DNA of 64,000 nucleotides from Roseobacter sp. (GCA_002731875.1 PCCY01000037.1:82557-146556), one strand, 5' to 3'. Shown: positions 38,070 through 48,692, counted from the stretch's first letter. Translations and numbers: made by a program. The notes: generated from the sequence alone by a model not told the origin.

Positions 38070-39581
38070 TCAGCTGTTCAGCTTTTTCGCGACGATTTCG
38101 TTAACGGCCTTGGGATTCGCCTTGCCGCCAGTGGCTTTCATGGTCTGCCCGACGAACCAGCCCGCCAGTTTTGGATTCTCGCGCGCTTTTGCGACCTGAT
38201 CGGGGTTCGCGGCGATGATCTCGTCCACGGCGGCCTCGATCGCGCTGGTGTCTGTGACCTGCTTCATCCCGCGCTCTTCAACGATCACGGCAGGATCACC
38301 ACCTTCGGTATAGACGATTTCAAACAGGTCCTTGGCGATCTTGCCCGAGATCGCATCCGAGGCGATCAGGTCAATCACGCCGCCCAGTTGCGCCGGGGTC
38401 ACGGGGCTGTCGGTGATGGCTTTCTCGTCTTTCTTGAGGCGGCCAAACAGTTCGTTGATGACCCAGTTCGCCGCCATCTTGCCATCACGACCCTGCGCGG
38501 TTGCTTCAAAATACCCTGCGCTGTCGAGATCCGAGGTCAACACCGAGGCGTCATAATCGCTCAGGCCGAAGTCTTTGATGAAACGTGCTTTCTTGGCGTC
38601 AGGCAATTCGGGCAGGTTGGCTTCTATCTGGTCGACCCACGCCTGTTCAATAACCAGCGGCAGCAGATCGGGGTCCGGAAAATAGCGGTAGTCGTGCGCC
38701 TCTTCCTTGGAGCGCATCGACCGGGTTTCCTGCTTGTCCGGGTCGAACAGCCGGGTTTCCTGCACGACCTCTCCTCCGCTTTCGACAATTGCAATCTGGC
38801 GTTTGGCCTCAACTTCGATCGCTTGCTGGATGAACCGCATCGAGTTCATGTTCTTAATCTCGCAGCGGGTCCCCAGATGGCTGAAATCCTGGGTGGCTTG
38901 ATATTTTTCGTACTGGCCGGGCAGACAGATCGACACGTTCACATCGGCGCGCATGGCACCGGACTGCATGTCCCCGTTGCAGGTGCCCAGATAGCGCAGA
39001 ATCTGGCGCAGTTTCGTTAGGTAAGCAGCGGCCTCTTCGGGGCCGCGGATGTCGGGGCGGCTCACGATCTCCATCAGGGCGACGCCGGTGCGGTTAAGAT
39101 CCACGAAAGACATGTTCGGGTCCATATCGTGGATCGATTTGCCCGCGTCCTGTTCAAGGTGGATACGTTCAACACGCACCAGCCGTGCCGTACCGTCGCC
39201 CAGTTCGACCAACACTTCGCCTTCGCCGACAATTGGGTGATAAAGCTGCGAAATCTGATAGCCTTGCGGCAAATCGGGATAAAAGTAATTCTTGCGGTCA
39301 AACGCGCTTTCAAGGTTGATCTCGGCCTTGAGACCCAGCCCGGTGCGCACGGCTTGTTCAACACAAAATTCGTTTATCGTCGGCAACATGCCGGGCATGG
39401 CCGCGTCGACAAAGGACACGTTGCTGTTGGGTTCGGCACCGAACTTGGTCGACGCGGCTGAGAAAAGCTTGGCGTTCGACAAAACCTGCGCATGGACTTC
39501 CATACCGATGACCAGTTCCCAGTCATGTTTGGCACCGGCAATGGTGCGCACTTTCGGGGTATCATAGGTCAGGTCAAGCAT
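38070..39581 (-). CDS. gatB: Asp-tRNA(Asn)/Glu-tRNA(Gln) amidotransferase subunit GatB
   Basis: GatB is the kinase and tRNA-binding subunit of the GatCAB complex, which corrects mischarged Glu-tRNA(Gln) and Asp-tRNA(Asn). The 503-residue protein has the catalytic cradle ([55 protein letters not shown]), the helical middle, and the C-terminal YqeY-like tail domain ([24 protein letters not shown]). gatA and gatC are not in the window, so the operon is split in this organism. A ~170-base gap separates it from the next gene upstream. Confidence 0.97.
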   Translation of the reverse strand: MLDLTYDTPKVRTIAGAKHDWELVIGMEVHAQVLSNAKLFSAASTKFGAEPNSNVSFVDAAMPGMLPTINEFCVEQAVRTGLGLKAEINLESAFDRKNYFYPDLPQGYQISQLYHPIVGEGEVLVELGDGTARLVRVERIHLEQDAGKSIHDMDPNMSFVDLNRTGVALMEIVSRPDIRGPEEAAAYLTKLRQILRYLGTCNGDMQSGAMRADVNVSICLPGQYEKYQATQDFSHLGTRCEIKNMNSMRFIQQAIEVEAKRQIAIVESGGEVVQETRLFDPDKQETRSMRSKEEAHDYRYFPDPDLLPLVIEQAWVDQIEANLPELPDAKKARFIKDFGLSDYDASVLTSDLDSAGYFEATAQGRDGKMAANWVINELFGRLKKDEKAITDSPVTPAQLGGVIDLIASDAISGKIAKDLFEIVYTEGGDPAVIVEERGMKQVTDTSAIEAAVDEIIAANPDQVAKARENPKLAGWFVGQTMKATGGKANPKAVNEIVAKKLNS

Positions 39582-39753
39582 CGGGGCACCTTTGGCGTCT
39601 GGAATGTAACGCCTTGGTCATAAGACAGGGGGCGAGGTGCTGCAAGAGGGGGCAGACCGGCATCCGGGTGCCAATCTGGTACAGCGGCAGGGGCGGCGCG
39701 CGCGGGCCTAGCAGGTGTCGTCGTTGCCCGAAGACAAAGGCCGGGGCCGGGTC

Positions 39754-41061
39754 TCACGTCGCGATGGCGCGGGGGCCTTCTGGGGTAAAGACAATGCTGT
39801 TTCCGGCGGCGATTTCGGATTTGAACAGGTTCGCCATGATCCGCAGCGCATCGTCGCGCCCCGACGCGGCGAATTTTTGTGGTGACCGGATGTGCAGATT
39901 GTTATCAAATCCATGTGCCGCATGGGCCCAGATCATCGGATGTAATTCGGTGATATGTTCTCGGACGATCCATTCGGTGCAATCAGCAATCTGGCGACGA
40001 ATGTGATCGGCCTGTTCGTTTTCCGATACACCCTGACCCATGGTATTCGCGCAGTATGCAGCCAACAGGTTTGCCGTGTGCGGGGTCGGGCAGCGTGTCA
40101 GGATATCACGCAGACCATCGATAAAGAATGGCAGGTCAAGATTGGCACACGCCACATCGTCGTTCGATATGGCGTCGAACTGGACCCATGTATATCCACC
40201 CGCCCCCCAGATGTGTTCGGTACGGGCCGCGGTGCGGCGGGCTTCGAGTTCGAGCTGATCATAACTGCCGAACCAACGCGGCAAAAGATGACTGCCCATG
40301 GCCCGCATGGGGCGCGGATTATGTTGGTTGAGATCAATCAGCCGTTCGTACTGGTCTGCGATCTTGTGCGTCTTGCCACCGGCTCCGGTCACCTGCGCAC
40401 AATGGGTCGCGACGACCAGAGGGCTGGTCGGGAAACGGTCTATAAAAGGCGCGATGATGTCATACGCGCGCTCGAAATGAGCGTTGAAGGCTTCGAGGTT
40501 GCGCAGGGGAATTTCATCGTCGCAAGCTGTGCCGCGCCAAGCCCAGCCGATGTCGATGTGGGTTTGGGCGACGATGCAGGCGATGACATGATTGTCAGCG
40601 TTTTCGGCAAGAACGTGCTCGAAATCTTCGATACCGTTCAACAGTTCCTTGGCGACACCTGTTTCAATTTCCGAGATCACGTGTTCCGCCGCAAGCACGA
40701 CATCGGCCCGGACACCAAAGGCGATGAGTTCGGCCACAGACATGAACCCCGGCGTCAATGTATTGGCGGCGTCCGCGTTTTCGATGGCGCGTGTCAGGCC
40801 CTGCCAGTTCTCTTGCCGTACAAGACGCTGGCCCAATTGCTGATTGTCATCGCGCAGCTTTTCTTCGGCTGTGGGGTCGGGGCATTCGATGCGCAGGCTG
40901 GCATGCAGGTGCGACGGGACTGCCCCACGGGTGATGCGGTTCTGGCGTTTTGTCTTGGCGATCTTTTCGGCGAGCGCCAATATTGACGGCGGCGGCGGGG
41001 TTGCGTCGTGCACAGTCGTCGGGGAATCTTTGCGTTTGAAAAGCTTTTTGATTTGCAGCAT
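39754..41061 (-). CDS. Hypothetical 435-residue protein
   Basis: I do not recognise a family. The product is 435 residues, with no signal peptide and no membrane helix. It has a basic, Pro-rich N-terminus, then a largely helical body reminiscent of TPR-like repeats (for example GLTRAIENADAANTLTPGFMSVAELIAFG and VIACIVAQTHIDIGWAWRG), with several Trp, His and Cys residues that might be functional. Codon use and length leave little doubt that it is a real gene. It is transcribed on the same strand as gatB and diverges from the muramidase gene, ~200 bases away. Function unknown. Confidence 0.75.
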   Translation of the reverse strand: MLQIKKLFKRKDSPTTVHDATPPPPSILALAEKIAKTKRQNRITRGAVPSHLHASLRIECPDPTAEEKLRDDNQQLGQRLVRQENWQGLTRAIENADAANTLTPGFMSVAELIAFGVRADVVLAAEHVISEIETGVAKELLNGIEDFEHVLAENADNHVIACIVAQTHIDIGWAWRGTACDDEIPLRNLEAFNAHFERAYDIIAPFIDRFPTSPLVVATHCAQVTGAGGKTHKIADQYERLIDLNQHNPRPMRAMGSHLLPRWFGSYDQLELEARRTAARTEHIWGAGGYTWVQFDAISNDDVACANLDLPFFIDGLRDILTRCPTPHTANLLAAYCANTMGQGVSENEQADHIRRQIADCTEWIVREHITELHPMIWAHAAHGFDNNLHIRSPQKFAASGRDDALRIMANLFKSEIAAGNSIVFTPEGPRAIAT

Positions 41062-41261
41062 TGTTTGTCCAGTTAATCAGTAACTCGCCTACTGCTGTCA
41101 AACTGGCCCGCCATTTGGGCACCAAGATGGCGCTGCTGCGGTGGGTGTAGGATAATTTTAGCTCGGGGCAGAGCGTTTGAGGCCAAAATCAGTCGTATTG
41201 TTCAATAAAGAGCAACTGTGGCGATCAAGATGCCGTTTTGTTGTTGGCCAACCAGGGTGAA

Positions 41262-42086
41262 ATGATCGTTATGGATTTAACAGACTGGGGCAGCGCCGTT
41301 TTGCGCACGGCTAGAATCGCGCTGGTTGTAAGCGGATTGATCGCAGCAACCCAGGGGGTGGCCGAGCAGGCCGGCCCGTTGCCTCCCACGCTTGGCATGG
41401 ATGGTGTCAGGCCCCCGACAGGGCGGACCCTTGCTGCGCCGATGGTGCCTGATCTGGTGCCACCGGGGGCACCCAAGATCCCCCCGGTACCAGCTATATC
41501 GCTGGCGTTGCCACCCTCGATTCAGGTTGTATCGCCTCCTGCGCGGTCACCAAATTTGCCCCGGACCCGGTGGCAACACCGGCGGGGAAACGCAATGTGG
41601 ACACGCACGGCTTTGTCCGCTCTCAAAACCCATGGCAAGCCCCTGGTCGATATCGTACCTGCCGACATCACGGATTGGTGTCCGGCTTATCCGACGGCCA
41701 GCGAAGCAGATCGCCGCGCGTTTTGGGTCGGGTTTCTGTCAGCGTTGGCCAAACACGAAAGCACCTATAAAGCACGCGCTGTCGGCGGCGGTGGGTTGTG
41801 GTACGGATTGCTGCAAATTCTGCCCGCGACGGCACGGGGGTACAAGTGTAACGCGGGAACGGGCGAAGATTTGCAAAACGGATCCGCGAACCTGAGCTGT
41901 GCGGTGCGCATCATGGCGACCACGGTTCCGCGCGATGGCGTGATCTATGGCAAGGGCGGGCGCGGCGTCGCAGCCGACTGGGGACCGATGCGCAGCCCTG
42001 CAAAACGTATGGACATGTCACGTTGGCTAAAGCGGCAATCTTACTGCAAGCCTCTGGATGCAACACGACCCAAGGCACGGCCCTAG
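41262..42086 (+). CDS. SLT-type lytic transglycosylase/muramidase
   Basis: The 274-residue protein carries a signal sequence (hydrophobic helix TARIALVVSGLIAATQGVAE), then a ~70-residue proline-rich spacer, and a lysozyme-like domain with SALAKHESTYKARAVG...GLWYGLLQILPATARGY, where Glu of KHES is the expected acid catalyst. It should act on peptidoglycan in the periplasm. Three cysteines in the domain could make disulfides. Start choice is ambiguous: ATG at 41262 (used here) or at 41271, both served by AGGGTGA. It converges with a minus-strand gene, 43 bases apart. Confidence 0.83.
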   Translation: MIVMDLTDWGSAVLRTARIALVVSGLIAATQGVAEQAGPLPPTLGMDGVRPPTGRTLAAPMVPDLVPPGAPKIPPVPAISLALPPSIQVVSPPARSPNLPRTRWQHRRGNAMWTRTALSALKTHGKPLVDIVPADITDWCPAYPTASEADRRAFWVGFLSALAKHESTYKARAVGGGGLWYGLLQILPATARGYKCNAGTGEDLQNGSANLSCAVRIMATTVPRDGVIYGKGGRGVAADWGPMRSPAKRMDMSRWLKRQSYCKPLDATRPKARP

Positions 42087-42129
42087 GGTTTCCGGCGCTG
42101 GTTGGCAAGGCGCAACGACCCCCAGGCAA

Positions 42130-42564
42130 TCACTGCCTGAGGCTGAAATGATGCCTTTCGGTTTTGATGTCGTTCGCGTTCAACTGCGCTTCAAGCGCTT
42201 GATGGGGCGGTGTCGCTTCGTATGGAATGCGAAGCTTGCGACCGGATCGCAATACCACGGTTGCGCGAACAGAAAAATCCAGTCGTGTATCCAGCCGCAC
42301 CCGGCTGATCTCAGTAACCGCCACCCGCGCCGTCCGGATACCGCTGTGCCAGCCCAGCGTCGTGGGTGTCAGCGTCAGGCCCGCGGTCGGTGCCTTGATC
42401 TGATCCCACAGCGCGGGCACGGTGAACAGCGCCAGCACCCCAAGCAACAGCGGCGCGGCATCGAGCCAGAAATACGCCGCGATCAGCACCGCCCAGATTG
42501 CTGCCACAACGATCATCGTGCCGGGGTTGCGTCCTTGGCGCGAGTAACGAAATTCGTCGGTCAC
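42130..42564 (-). CDS. Small membrane protein with PH-like domain
   Basis: This is a 144-residue protein with a short basic start, two adjacent membrane helices (about residues 16-35 and 38-53), and a C-terminal beta-rich part (LTLTPTTLGWHSGIRTARVAVTEISRVRLDTRL) that looks like a bacterial PH domain of the YcxB/YdbT kind. Function unknown. Its GTG start shares one base with the TAG stop of the SDR gene upstream, so the two are coupled. Confidence 0.72.
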   Translation of the reverse strand: MTDEFRYSRQGRNPGTMIVVAAIWAVLIAAYFWLDAAPLLLGVLALFTVPALWDQIKAPTAGLTLTPTTLGWHSGIRTARVAVTEISRVRLDTRLDFSVRATVVLRSGRKLRIPYEATPPHQALEAQLNANDIKTERHHFSLRQ

Positions 42565-43298
42565 TAACGCCCGCCGCTGACGTCCAAGGTGGTGCCGGTG
42601 ATATAGCTGGCGGCATCGGACAACAGAAAGAGCGTCGCCTTCGCGACCTCTTCGGCCGAACCGACCCGTTGCATCGGAATGTTTTTCGACAGTTTTTGCG
42701 CCCGATCCGGCACACCGGCCTTGGCGTGGATTTCAGTGTCAATCAGGCCGGGGCGGATGGCGTTGACCCGCACGCCGGTTGCGGCAATTTCATTTGCAAG
42801 CCCCTTGGTAAAAGCGTCAATCGCCGCTTTGGAGGCCGCGTAATCGACAAATTCATTGGCTGACCCCAGCCGCGCCGCAATCGACCCCATGTTGACGATA
42901 CTCCCGCTGCCTTGCCTGGTCATCCGTGCCGCCGCCGCCTGCGCCACCATCATCGCTCCGATGACGTTGACGTCGAACATGCGTTTCAGCCGGGCGTGAT
43001 CCATGTCCGCGACGGTCGCGACGGCGTCAACGATACCTGCATTGTTGATCAGCGCGTCGAGCCTTTTGAAATGGTGATCAACTTCGGCAAATATCCGGGC
43101 GACGTCATCGGGGACGGCGACATCGCCTTGGCAGATCAATGTACGCGCGCCCTTGGTCTCGGCCTCGCGCGCGACAGCTTCGGCCCCGGCCTTGTCCGAG
43201 CGGTAATTCAGCGCAAGGTCATAGTCGGGTGCAGCCAGTTTGGCGCACGCGGCACCAATACCTGCCGAAGCGCCGGTGATAAGGAGGATAGGTCGCAT
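42564..43298 (-). CDS. Short-chain dehydrogenase/reductase
   Basis: This 244-residue classical SDR has the cofactor motif TGASAGIGAA at the N-terminus, NNAG, the catalytic Ser in MGSIA, and YAASK; the C-terminal GTTLDVSGGR is typical of FabG-like members. The Arg after the second beta strand (NYRSDK) suggests NADP(H) preference. Substrate unknown. It begins three bases after pepN ends on the same strand and shares one base with the following gene, so pepN-SDR-membrane protein form an operon. Confidence 0.92.
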   Translation of the reverse strand: MRPILLITGASAGIGAACAKLAAPDYDLALNYRSDKAGAEAVAREAETKGARTLICQGDVAVPDDVARIFAEVDHHFKRLDALINNAGIVDAVATVADMDHARLKRMFDVNVIGAMMVAQAAAARMTRQGSGSIVNMGSIAARLGSANEFVDYAASKAAIDAFTKGLANEIAATGVRVNAIRPGLIDTEIHAKAGVPDRAQKLSKNIPMQRVGSAEEVAKATLFLLSDAASYITGTTLDVSGGR

Positions 43299-43301
43299 AG
43301 G

Positions 43302-45854
43302 TCAGGCTCTCTGTATACGGGTTAACATTTCTGTAGTGTCGCGCGACAGATCCGGCTGCGCAAGAATACGATCGATTTCTGCCTTCATCAGCGCCTGACG
43401 ATCAGCATCGTAACGCCGCCATGTCTGAAAAGCCGCGCACATCCGCGCGGTCGTCTGCGGGTTCAGTGGATCAAGCTTGATCAGCCAATCCGCCAGCAGT
43501 TGATAACCGACGCCACTGGCGTGATGAAACCCAGCATGATGTGCCGCAAAACTGCCGAAAACCGCGCGGAACCGGTTTGGGTTCTTCCAATTGAAGTCGG
43601 GGTGCTTGGTCAATGTCTGCACCACCTCGTGGGCGTCTTCCGGATCGGCTTCCATCACTTGCAGGCCAAACCATTTGTCCATCACCAGACGGTCGTTCTT
43701 CCATTGGTTTTCAAACCCCTGCACAGCCTTGCTACCCCGACCCGCACGTATGAGGTTGGCCAGAGCGCTAAGTTGCTGGGTCATATTGTCAGCGTTGTCA
43801 TATTGTTTCTGCGCGGCCTTTGCGTCGTCATTGCGGGTCAGCAACGACAAGGCCGCATTGGCAAGGGACCTCTTGCCCGACTGCTCCGCATCGGGTTCAT
43901 AGCCTGCATTCACCGTGTGCCGACGGTAAAGCGTTGGAACAAGGTCTTCGTAGGATTTCGCCATTGCGCTGCGGGTCGCTTCGACGGCGGCATAGATGAT
44001 GTCGGGGTCGGGCGTGTCGCCAGCGTCGGCCAATTCACGTGCCAGATCAGACTGCGACGGCAAGCCGAGCACCAAGGCGCGGAATGCAGGATCAAGGCTT
44101 TCGTCGCTGATCACGGAGCGGACACCGGCCAACCAGTCGGGGTTGGGCGACGTGCCCTCGCGGATCATCGCCAACAGCGACCCGAACGCCAGCATGCGTC
44201 CTTGTTCCCACCGGTTAAACGGGTCGGTGTCATAGGCCAACAGATGCGCGCGGTCAGCGTCGGATAGTTGCTGTTTCAGCACCACCGGTGCGGAGAAGCC
44301 GCGAAGAACAGAAGCTATGGGCCGGGTACCCAGATCGTCGAAAACAAAGCTCTGTTCGGCTTCTGTCATCTCCAGTATTCTGGTTTCCTCGACCTCGTCG
44401 CCGTCTTGGCCGATCAGGCCCACCGCGATGGGCAGAACCTGGGGTTGAGGCGCGGGAGTAGCGGCGCTGGCGGGAGTGTGCTGCCTGAACTTCAAGGTCA
44501 GCGTGCCATGCTGCCAATCTTCTGTCACCGACAGATGCGGCGTGCCCGCTTGACTGTACCAGCGTTTGAACTGCGTCAGATCGCGACCTGTGGTATCTTC
44601 GAACACCCGCAGCCAATCTTCTATCGTGCAGGCTTGACCGTCGTGGCGGTCAAAATAGAGATCAAGCGCGTCCGAATAGGCCTTGTCGCCTACCAACAGC
44701 TTGAGCATGCCAATGACCTCGGCACCTTTTTCATAGACAGTTGCGGTGTAGAAGTTATTGATTTCCTGAAAGCTTTCGGGCCGCACCGGGTGGGCCAGCG
44801 GGCCTTGATCCTCGGCAAATTGCCGGGCGCGCAGGTCGATGACATCGCTGATACGTTTTACCGGTGCTGACCGCATGTCAGACGTGAACTGACTGTCGCG
44901 AAACACCGTCAGACCTTCTTTCAGGCATAGTTGAAACCAGTCGCGGCAGGTGATCCGGTTCCCTGTCCAGTTGTGAAAGTATTCGTGCGCAATAATCGCC
45001 TCGATCCGTTCAAAGTTCATGTCGGTGCTGGTTTCAGGGCTGGCAAGAACGGCGGAGGAATTGAAGATGTTCAGCCCCTTGTTTTCCATCGCACCCATGT
45101 TGAAGTCATCCACGGCGACGATGTTGAACAGATCAAGGTCGTATTCGCGCCCGTACTCGTCCTCGTCCCACTTCATACTGCGCTTGAGCGCCTCCATGCC
45201 GAACGCACACTTGCCTTCATCGCCGGGACGGACATAGAGATTCAGCGCGACCTTGCGTCCTGACATGGTGGTAAAGCTGTCAGAATGGGCAACGAGGTCA
45301 CCAGCAACCAGCGCGAACAGATAGGAAGGCTTTGGCCACGGGTCGTGCCAGATGGCTTGGTTGCTTTCGACCGAGGTGGGATTGCCATTCGACAGCAAAA
45401 CTGGATGAGAGCCATTGATCGTGACGGTAAACACGGCCATGACATCGGGGCGATCGGGGTAATAGGTGATCTTGCGAAAGCCTTCGGCCTCACACTGCGT
45501 GCAATACATGCCGTTGGACATGTAAAGCCCTTCCAGTGCGGTATTGCCTTTGGGGTCGATCTCGACCTCCGCTTCCCAGACGAAAGGTGCGTCGGGCACA
45601 TCGCAAGTCAGCCCTTGCGGGGTGACGTCGGGAGAAACAACCGCACCGTCGATGGTGGCCCCGATCAGGGTCAGATTTTCACCATGCAGAAAGAAAGTGC
45701 GGTCAATTGCTTGCGGATTGGGGCGAAACGCGATGCGGCTTTTGACGCGCGTCTGGTGCGGTTTCAGGTCAAAGTGAAGGTCTACACTGTCGATAGTAAA
45801 GCCGTAGGGCGTGTAGTCGGCCAAGTATATCGTTTGCGGTGCTGCTTCACTCAT
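43302..45854 (-). CDS. pepN: Aminopeptidase N (M1 family)
   Basis: PepN is the broad-specificity zinc aminopeptidase of the cytoplasm, important in final peptide breakdown. The 850-residue protein has the substrate-anchoring GAMENKG motif and the zinc site H290-E-Y-F-H294 with the second glutamate further on. The length and the C-terminal helical domain correspond to the proteobacterial PepN type. The gene leads a three-gene minus-strand string and diverges from the small membrane-protein gene at 45971 with ~115 bases between. Confidence 0.96.
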   Translation of the reverse strand: MSEAAPQTIYLADYTPYGFTIDSVDLHFDLKPHQTRVKSRIAFRPNPQAIDRTFFLHGENLTLIGATIDGAVVSPDVTPQGLTCDVPDAPFVWEAEVEIDPKGNTALEGLYMSNGMYCTQCEAEGFRKITYYPDRPDVMAVFTVTINGSHPVLLSNGNPTSVESNQAIWHDPWPKPSYLFALVAGDLVAHSDSFTTMSGRKVALNLYVRPGDEGKCAFGMEALKRSMKWDEDEYGREYDLDLFNIVAVDDFNMGAMENKGLNIFNSSAVLASPETSTDMNFERIEAIIAHEYFHNWTGNRITCRDWFQLCLKEGLTVFRDSQFTSDMRSAPVKRISDVIDLRARQFAEDQGPLAHPVRPESFQEINNFYTATVYEKGAEVIGMLKLLVGDKAYSDALDLYFDRHDGQACTIEDWLRVFEDTTGRDLTQFKRWYSQAGTPHLSVTEDWQHGTLTLKFRQHTPASAATPAPQPQVLPIAVGLIGQDGDEVEETRILEMTEAEQSFVFDDLGTRPIASVLRGFSAPVVLKQQLSDADRAHLLAYDTDPFNRWEQGRMLAFGSLLAMIREGTSPNPDWLAGVRSVISDESLDPAFRALVLGLPSQSDLARELADAGDTPDPDIIYAAVEATRSAMAKSYEDLVPTLYRRHTVNAGYEPDAEQSGKRSLANAALSLLTRNDDAKAAQKQYDNADNMTQQLSALANLIRAGRGSKAVQGFENQWKNDRLVMDKWFGLQVMEADPEDAHEVVQTLTKHPDFNWKNPNRFRAVFGSFAAHHAGFHHASGVGYQLLADWLIKLDPLNPQTTARMCAAFQTWRRYDADRQALMKAEIDRILAQPDLSRDTTEMLTRIQRA

Positions 45855-45970
45855 ATTTTTTTCCTTTATTGTGGAACCAGATGTCCAGTGCTCAAGTTAA
45901 CCCTCCAATAGCAGCCACGCAAGGTGAGCCGTCGGAACAAGGCGTGCCCATCTAAAAAAGGAGAAAGCTT

Positions 45971-46246
45971 ATGTCGGCACCCGACACAAACACACATAAG
46001 CAGGAAAAAGAGCATAAACCCTCGCTTTTGGGCATAAAGGGCGCAATGCTTTTTGCGGTTCTGGCGATTTTGGTTGTTATACTTTTCATGTGGGGTAACG
46101 GTCGCGAGGCAGATATCGGGTCATCTGCCATTCAGGATACATCGGGGACTTCCGAAGCCTATCCGCCAGCATCGCGACCAGAAACTCCTATTGCGCCTGA
46201 TGACACTGTCACTCCCGGCGCAAATGAGAACAACAAGAAATTTTAA
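45971..46246 (+). CDS. Small single-pass membrane protein
   Basis: This is a 91-residue protein with a polar, Lys/His-rich start, one membrane helix (about residues 24-42, AMLFAVLAILVVILFMWG), and a Pro/Thr/Ser-rich, probably periplasmic tail. No family is recognised. AAGGAG stands about six bases before the ATG, and a strong terminator follows 45 bases after the stop, so it looks like a properly bounded single-gene unit. Base composition is somewhat more AT-rich than its neighbours. Confidence 0.75.
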   Translation: MSAPDTNTHKQEKEHKPSLLGIKGAMLFAVLAILVVILFMWGNGREADIGSSAIQDTSGTSEAYPPASRPETPIAPDDTVTPGANENNKKF

Positions 46247-46291
46247 ACAACTTTTTTCCAAGAAATATCTAATCAAGTTATATTTTTCCAG

Positions 46292-46324
46292 GCAGGCTCT
46301 CTTAATCGGGAGCCTGCTTTTTTT
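46292..46324 (+). terminator. Strong intrinsic terminator
   Basis: The 8-bp stem GCAGGCTC/GAGCCTGC (46292-46299 with 46310-46317) is followed by seven T. It ends the small membrane-protein unit and insulates glcB. Confidence 0.88.
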
Positions 46325-46377
46325 ATGCAACCCGCACGTAAATCATTGATCGGGGATATTTAGACACCTGTGAAGCG

Positions 46378-46409
46378 GCTATTTGGTAATATTACTTTAC
46401 CAAAATAGC
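46378..46409. promoter_or_regulatory. Palindrome upstream of glcB, possible operator
   Basis: GCTATTTGGTAA (46378-46389) is mirrored by TTACC-AAAATAGC (46397-46409) with one bulged A and a seven-base centre. The inner TTTGGTAA...TTACCAAA resembles the TGGT-N-ACCA type of sites bound by GntR/FCD regulators such as GlcC, PdhR and FadR, although the spacing here is wider. It lies 68 bases before the glcB ATG. A second, smaller inverted repeat (CTTAC/GTAAG) is at 46424-46442. Regulator and role are inferred. Confidence 0.45.
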
Positions 46410-46476
46410 TTGCTCATTCTCGGCTTACCCACTAAGCGTAAGTTGATTACGTGCCAGCGCAGCAAGGATGCTTTAA

Positions 46477-48618
46477 ATGACCAACAGAACGGATAAGAAT
46501 GGCCTTCAGGTCGCAGACGAACTTGTTACCTTTATAGAAGAACAGGCTCTGCCAGGGACGGGCGTTGATCCGGCAGCATTCTGGGCTGGTTTTTCCGATC
46601 TGGTCCATACAATGGGACCAAGGAACCGCGACTTGCTGCGTATTCGCGAGGATATGCAGGCCAAGATCGATGCGTGGCATAAAGACCGCGCTGGCAAGCA
46701 GCACGATGCCGATGACTATACCGCTTTTTTGCGCGAAATCGGTTATCTGGTGCCGGAAGGCCCCAAGTTTTCGATCGATACAATGAACGTGGATCCCGAG
46801 ATTGCCACGGTACCAGGGCCGCAACTGGTTGTGCCGATCACAAATGCTCGTTTTGCGCTGAACGCTGCCAATGCGCGGTGGGGGAGCTTGTATGATGCGT
46901 TTTACGGTACCGATGCCTTGGGCGATCTGCCGCAGGGCAAAGCCTATGATCCACAGCGTGGTGCGCGCGTCGTAGCGCGGGCCAAGGCGTTTCTTGATGA
47001 GGCCGTTCCGTTGGCGTCGGGCAGCCATGCCGACGTCGCGGGGTATAGCGTGAAGCAAGGCGCTTTGGTGCCTGACTTGAAGTCGCCCGACCAGTTCGTC
47101 GGCTATCGCGGTTCGGAAGATAATCCCGACGTTGTCTTGTTGAAACACAACGGGCTACATATCGAAATTCATGTGGATGCAAAGCATGCCATCGGCAAGA
47201 CAGATCCGGCGAATGTATCGGATGTGGTGCTTGAATCCGCCATGTCTACCATCATGGACTGCGAAGACAGTGTTGCGGCCGTCGATGCGGAAGACAAGGT
47301 TGTGGCCTATGGTAATTGGCTGGGGCTGATGAAGGGTGATTTGTCAGAAACCTTCGAAAAGGGTGGCCAGACCGTAACCCGCAAGATGAACTCTGACCAG
47401 GAATATACCGGCGCGAATGGAGCAGGGGTTACGCTGAAGGGCCGGTCGCTGATGTTGATCCGCAATGTCGGCCACCTGATGACAAACCCGGCCATTCTGG
47501 ACCGCGACGGAGCAGAAATAGGCGAAGGGCTGATGGACGCGATGATCACAACGCTCATCGCCATGCACGACTTGAAAAAGACAGACGGGATCCGTAATTC
47601 GGTGGTGGGGTCGATGTATGTCGTAAAACCCAAGATGCATGGCCCGGCGGAAGTTGCTTTTGCCGATGAGATATTTGACCACGTAGAGAAGACCCTGGGC
47701 CTGCCGGCGCATACCGTAAAATTGGGAATTATGGACGAAGAACGTCGCACGTCGGCAAATCTGGCGGAATGTATCCGCGCAGCCAAGTCGCGGGTGGCAT
47801 TTATCAACACCGGTTTTCTTGATCGCACGGGTGACGAGATCCACACGTCGATGGAGGCGGGGCCGATGGTCCCGAAAGGCGAGATGAAGAACGCCGCGTG
47901 GATCGGTGCCTATGAGGATCGCAACGTCGATATCGGTCTGGCGTGCGGGTTGCAGGGAAAGGCGCAGATCGGCAAAGGCATGTGGGCAATGCCCGACATG
48001 ATGGAAGCGATGCTGGAGGCCAAGATCGGCCACCCGAAGGCCGGAGCCAACTGCGCATGGGTCCCGTCGCCCACGGCGGCGACGCTGCACGCGACGCATT
48101 ATCATCAGGTGGACGTCCTGGCGCGGCAGGAAGAGATCAAGGCCGGTGGTGCCAGAGCCACCCTTGACACGCTGTTGGACATCCCTGTGTTAGAGGGGCG
48201 CAACCTGTCGGACGCTGAAATCACCCAGGAGATCGAAAACAACGCCCAAGGAATTCTGGGTTACGTTGTACGCTGGGTTGATCAGGGTGTCGGTTGCTCA
48301 AAGGTGCCTGACATTCACGATGTGGGCCTGATGGAAGACCGTGCGACCTGCCGGATTTCGGCACAGGCTTTGGCGAACTGGCTGCACCATGGCGTGATCT
48401 CTGAAGTCCAGGTCATGGCTGGATTGAGAAAAATGGCTGCTGTGGTCGACCGTCAGAATGCCGGGGACCCGCTGTACCGTCCCATGGCACCTGGATTTGA
48501 TGGCATCGCATTTCAGGCCGCGTGCGATCTGGTGTTGAAAGGGCGAGAGCAGCCGTCGGGGTATACTGAACCTGTGTTGCATGCGCGTCGTCTCGAACTG
48601 AAAGCGGCTCAGGCTTGA
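46477..48618 (+). CDS. glcB: Malate synthase G
   Basis: GlcB condenses glyoxylate with acetyl-CoA to malate, serving growth on C2 compounds and glycolate. The 713-residue length and motifs are those of the monomeric G isoform: [52 protein letters not shown], and the [17 protein letters not shown] segment. AAGGA lies eight bases before the ATG. The palindrome at 46378-46409 may regulate it. A GlcG-like gene follows, echoing the glc operon of enterobacteria in a rearranged order; no glycolate oxidase genes are present here. Confidence 0.97.
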   Translation: MTNRTDKNGLQVADELVTFIEEQALPGTGVDPAAFWAGFSDLVHTMGPRNRDLLRIREDMQAKIDAWHKDRAGKQHDADDYTAFLREIGYLVPEGPKFSIDTMNVDPEIATVPGPQLVVPITNARFALNAANARWGSLYDAFYGTDALGDLPQGKAYDPQRGARVVARAKAFLDEAVPLASGSHADVAGYSVKQGALVPDLKSPDQFVGYRGSEDNPDVVLLKHNGLHIEIHVDAKHAIGKTDPANVSDVVLESAMSTIMDCEDSVAAVDAEDKVVAYGNWLGLMKGDLSETFEKGGQTVTRKMNSDQEYTGANGAGVTLKGRSLMLIRNVGHLMTNPAILDRDGAEIGEGLMDAMITTLIAMHDLKKTDGIRNSVVGSMYVVKPKMHGPAEVAFADEIFDHVEKTLGLPAHTVKLGIMDEERRTSANLAECIRAAKSRVAFINTGFLDRTGDEIHTSMEAGPMVPKGEMKNAAWIGAYEDRNVDIGLACGLQGKAQIGKGMWAMPDMMEAMLEAKIGHPKAGANCAWVPSPTAATLHATHYHQVDVLARQEEIKAGGARATLDTLLDIPVLEGRNLSDAEITQEIENNAQGILGYVVRWVDQGVGCSKVPDIHDVGLMEDRATCRISAQALANWLHHGVISEVQVMAGLRKMAAVVDRQNAGDPLYRPMAPGFDGIAFQAACDLVLKGREQPSGYTEPVLHARRLELKAAQA

Positions 48619-48624
48619 GAAACC

Positions 48625-48678
48625 GGCGAGCGAGGGGCCAGCCCCTCGCGCTCCCCGGAGTTTATTTCGCAAAATGAA
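48625..48678 (+). repeat. Dispersed terminator-like repeat, copy B
   Basis: The hairpin GCGAGGGG/CCCCTCGC (48630-48637 with 48642-48649, loop CCAG) is followed by GCTCCCCGGAGTTTATTTCGC and AAAATGAA. The CCAG loop and the core are shared with the copy at 9265-9330. It lies between glcB and the GlcG-like gene, both on the plus strand, where it would reduce read-through. Confidence 0.68.
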
Positions 48679-48692
48679 GAAGGTTTAGATCA

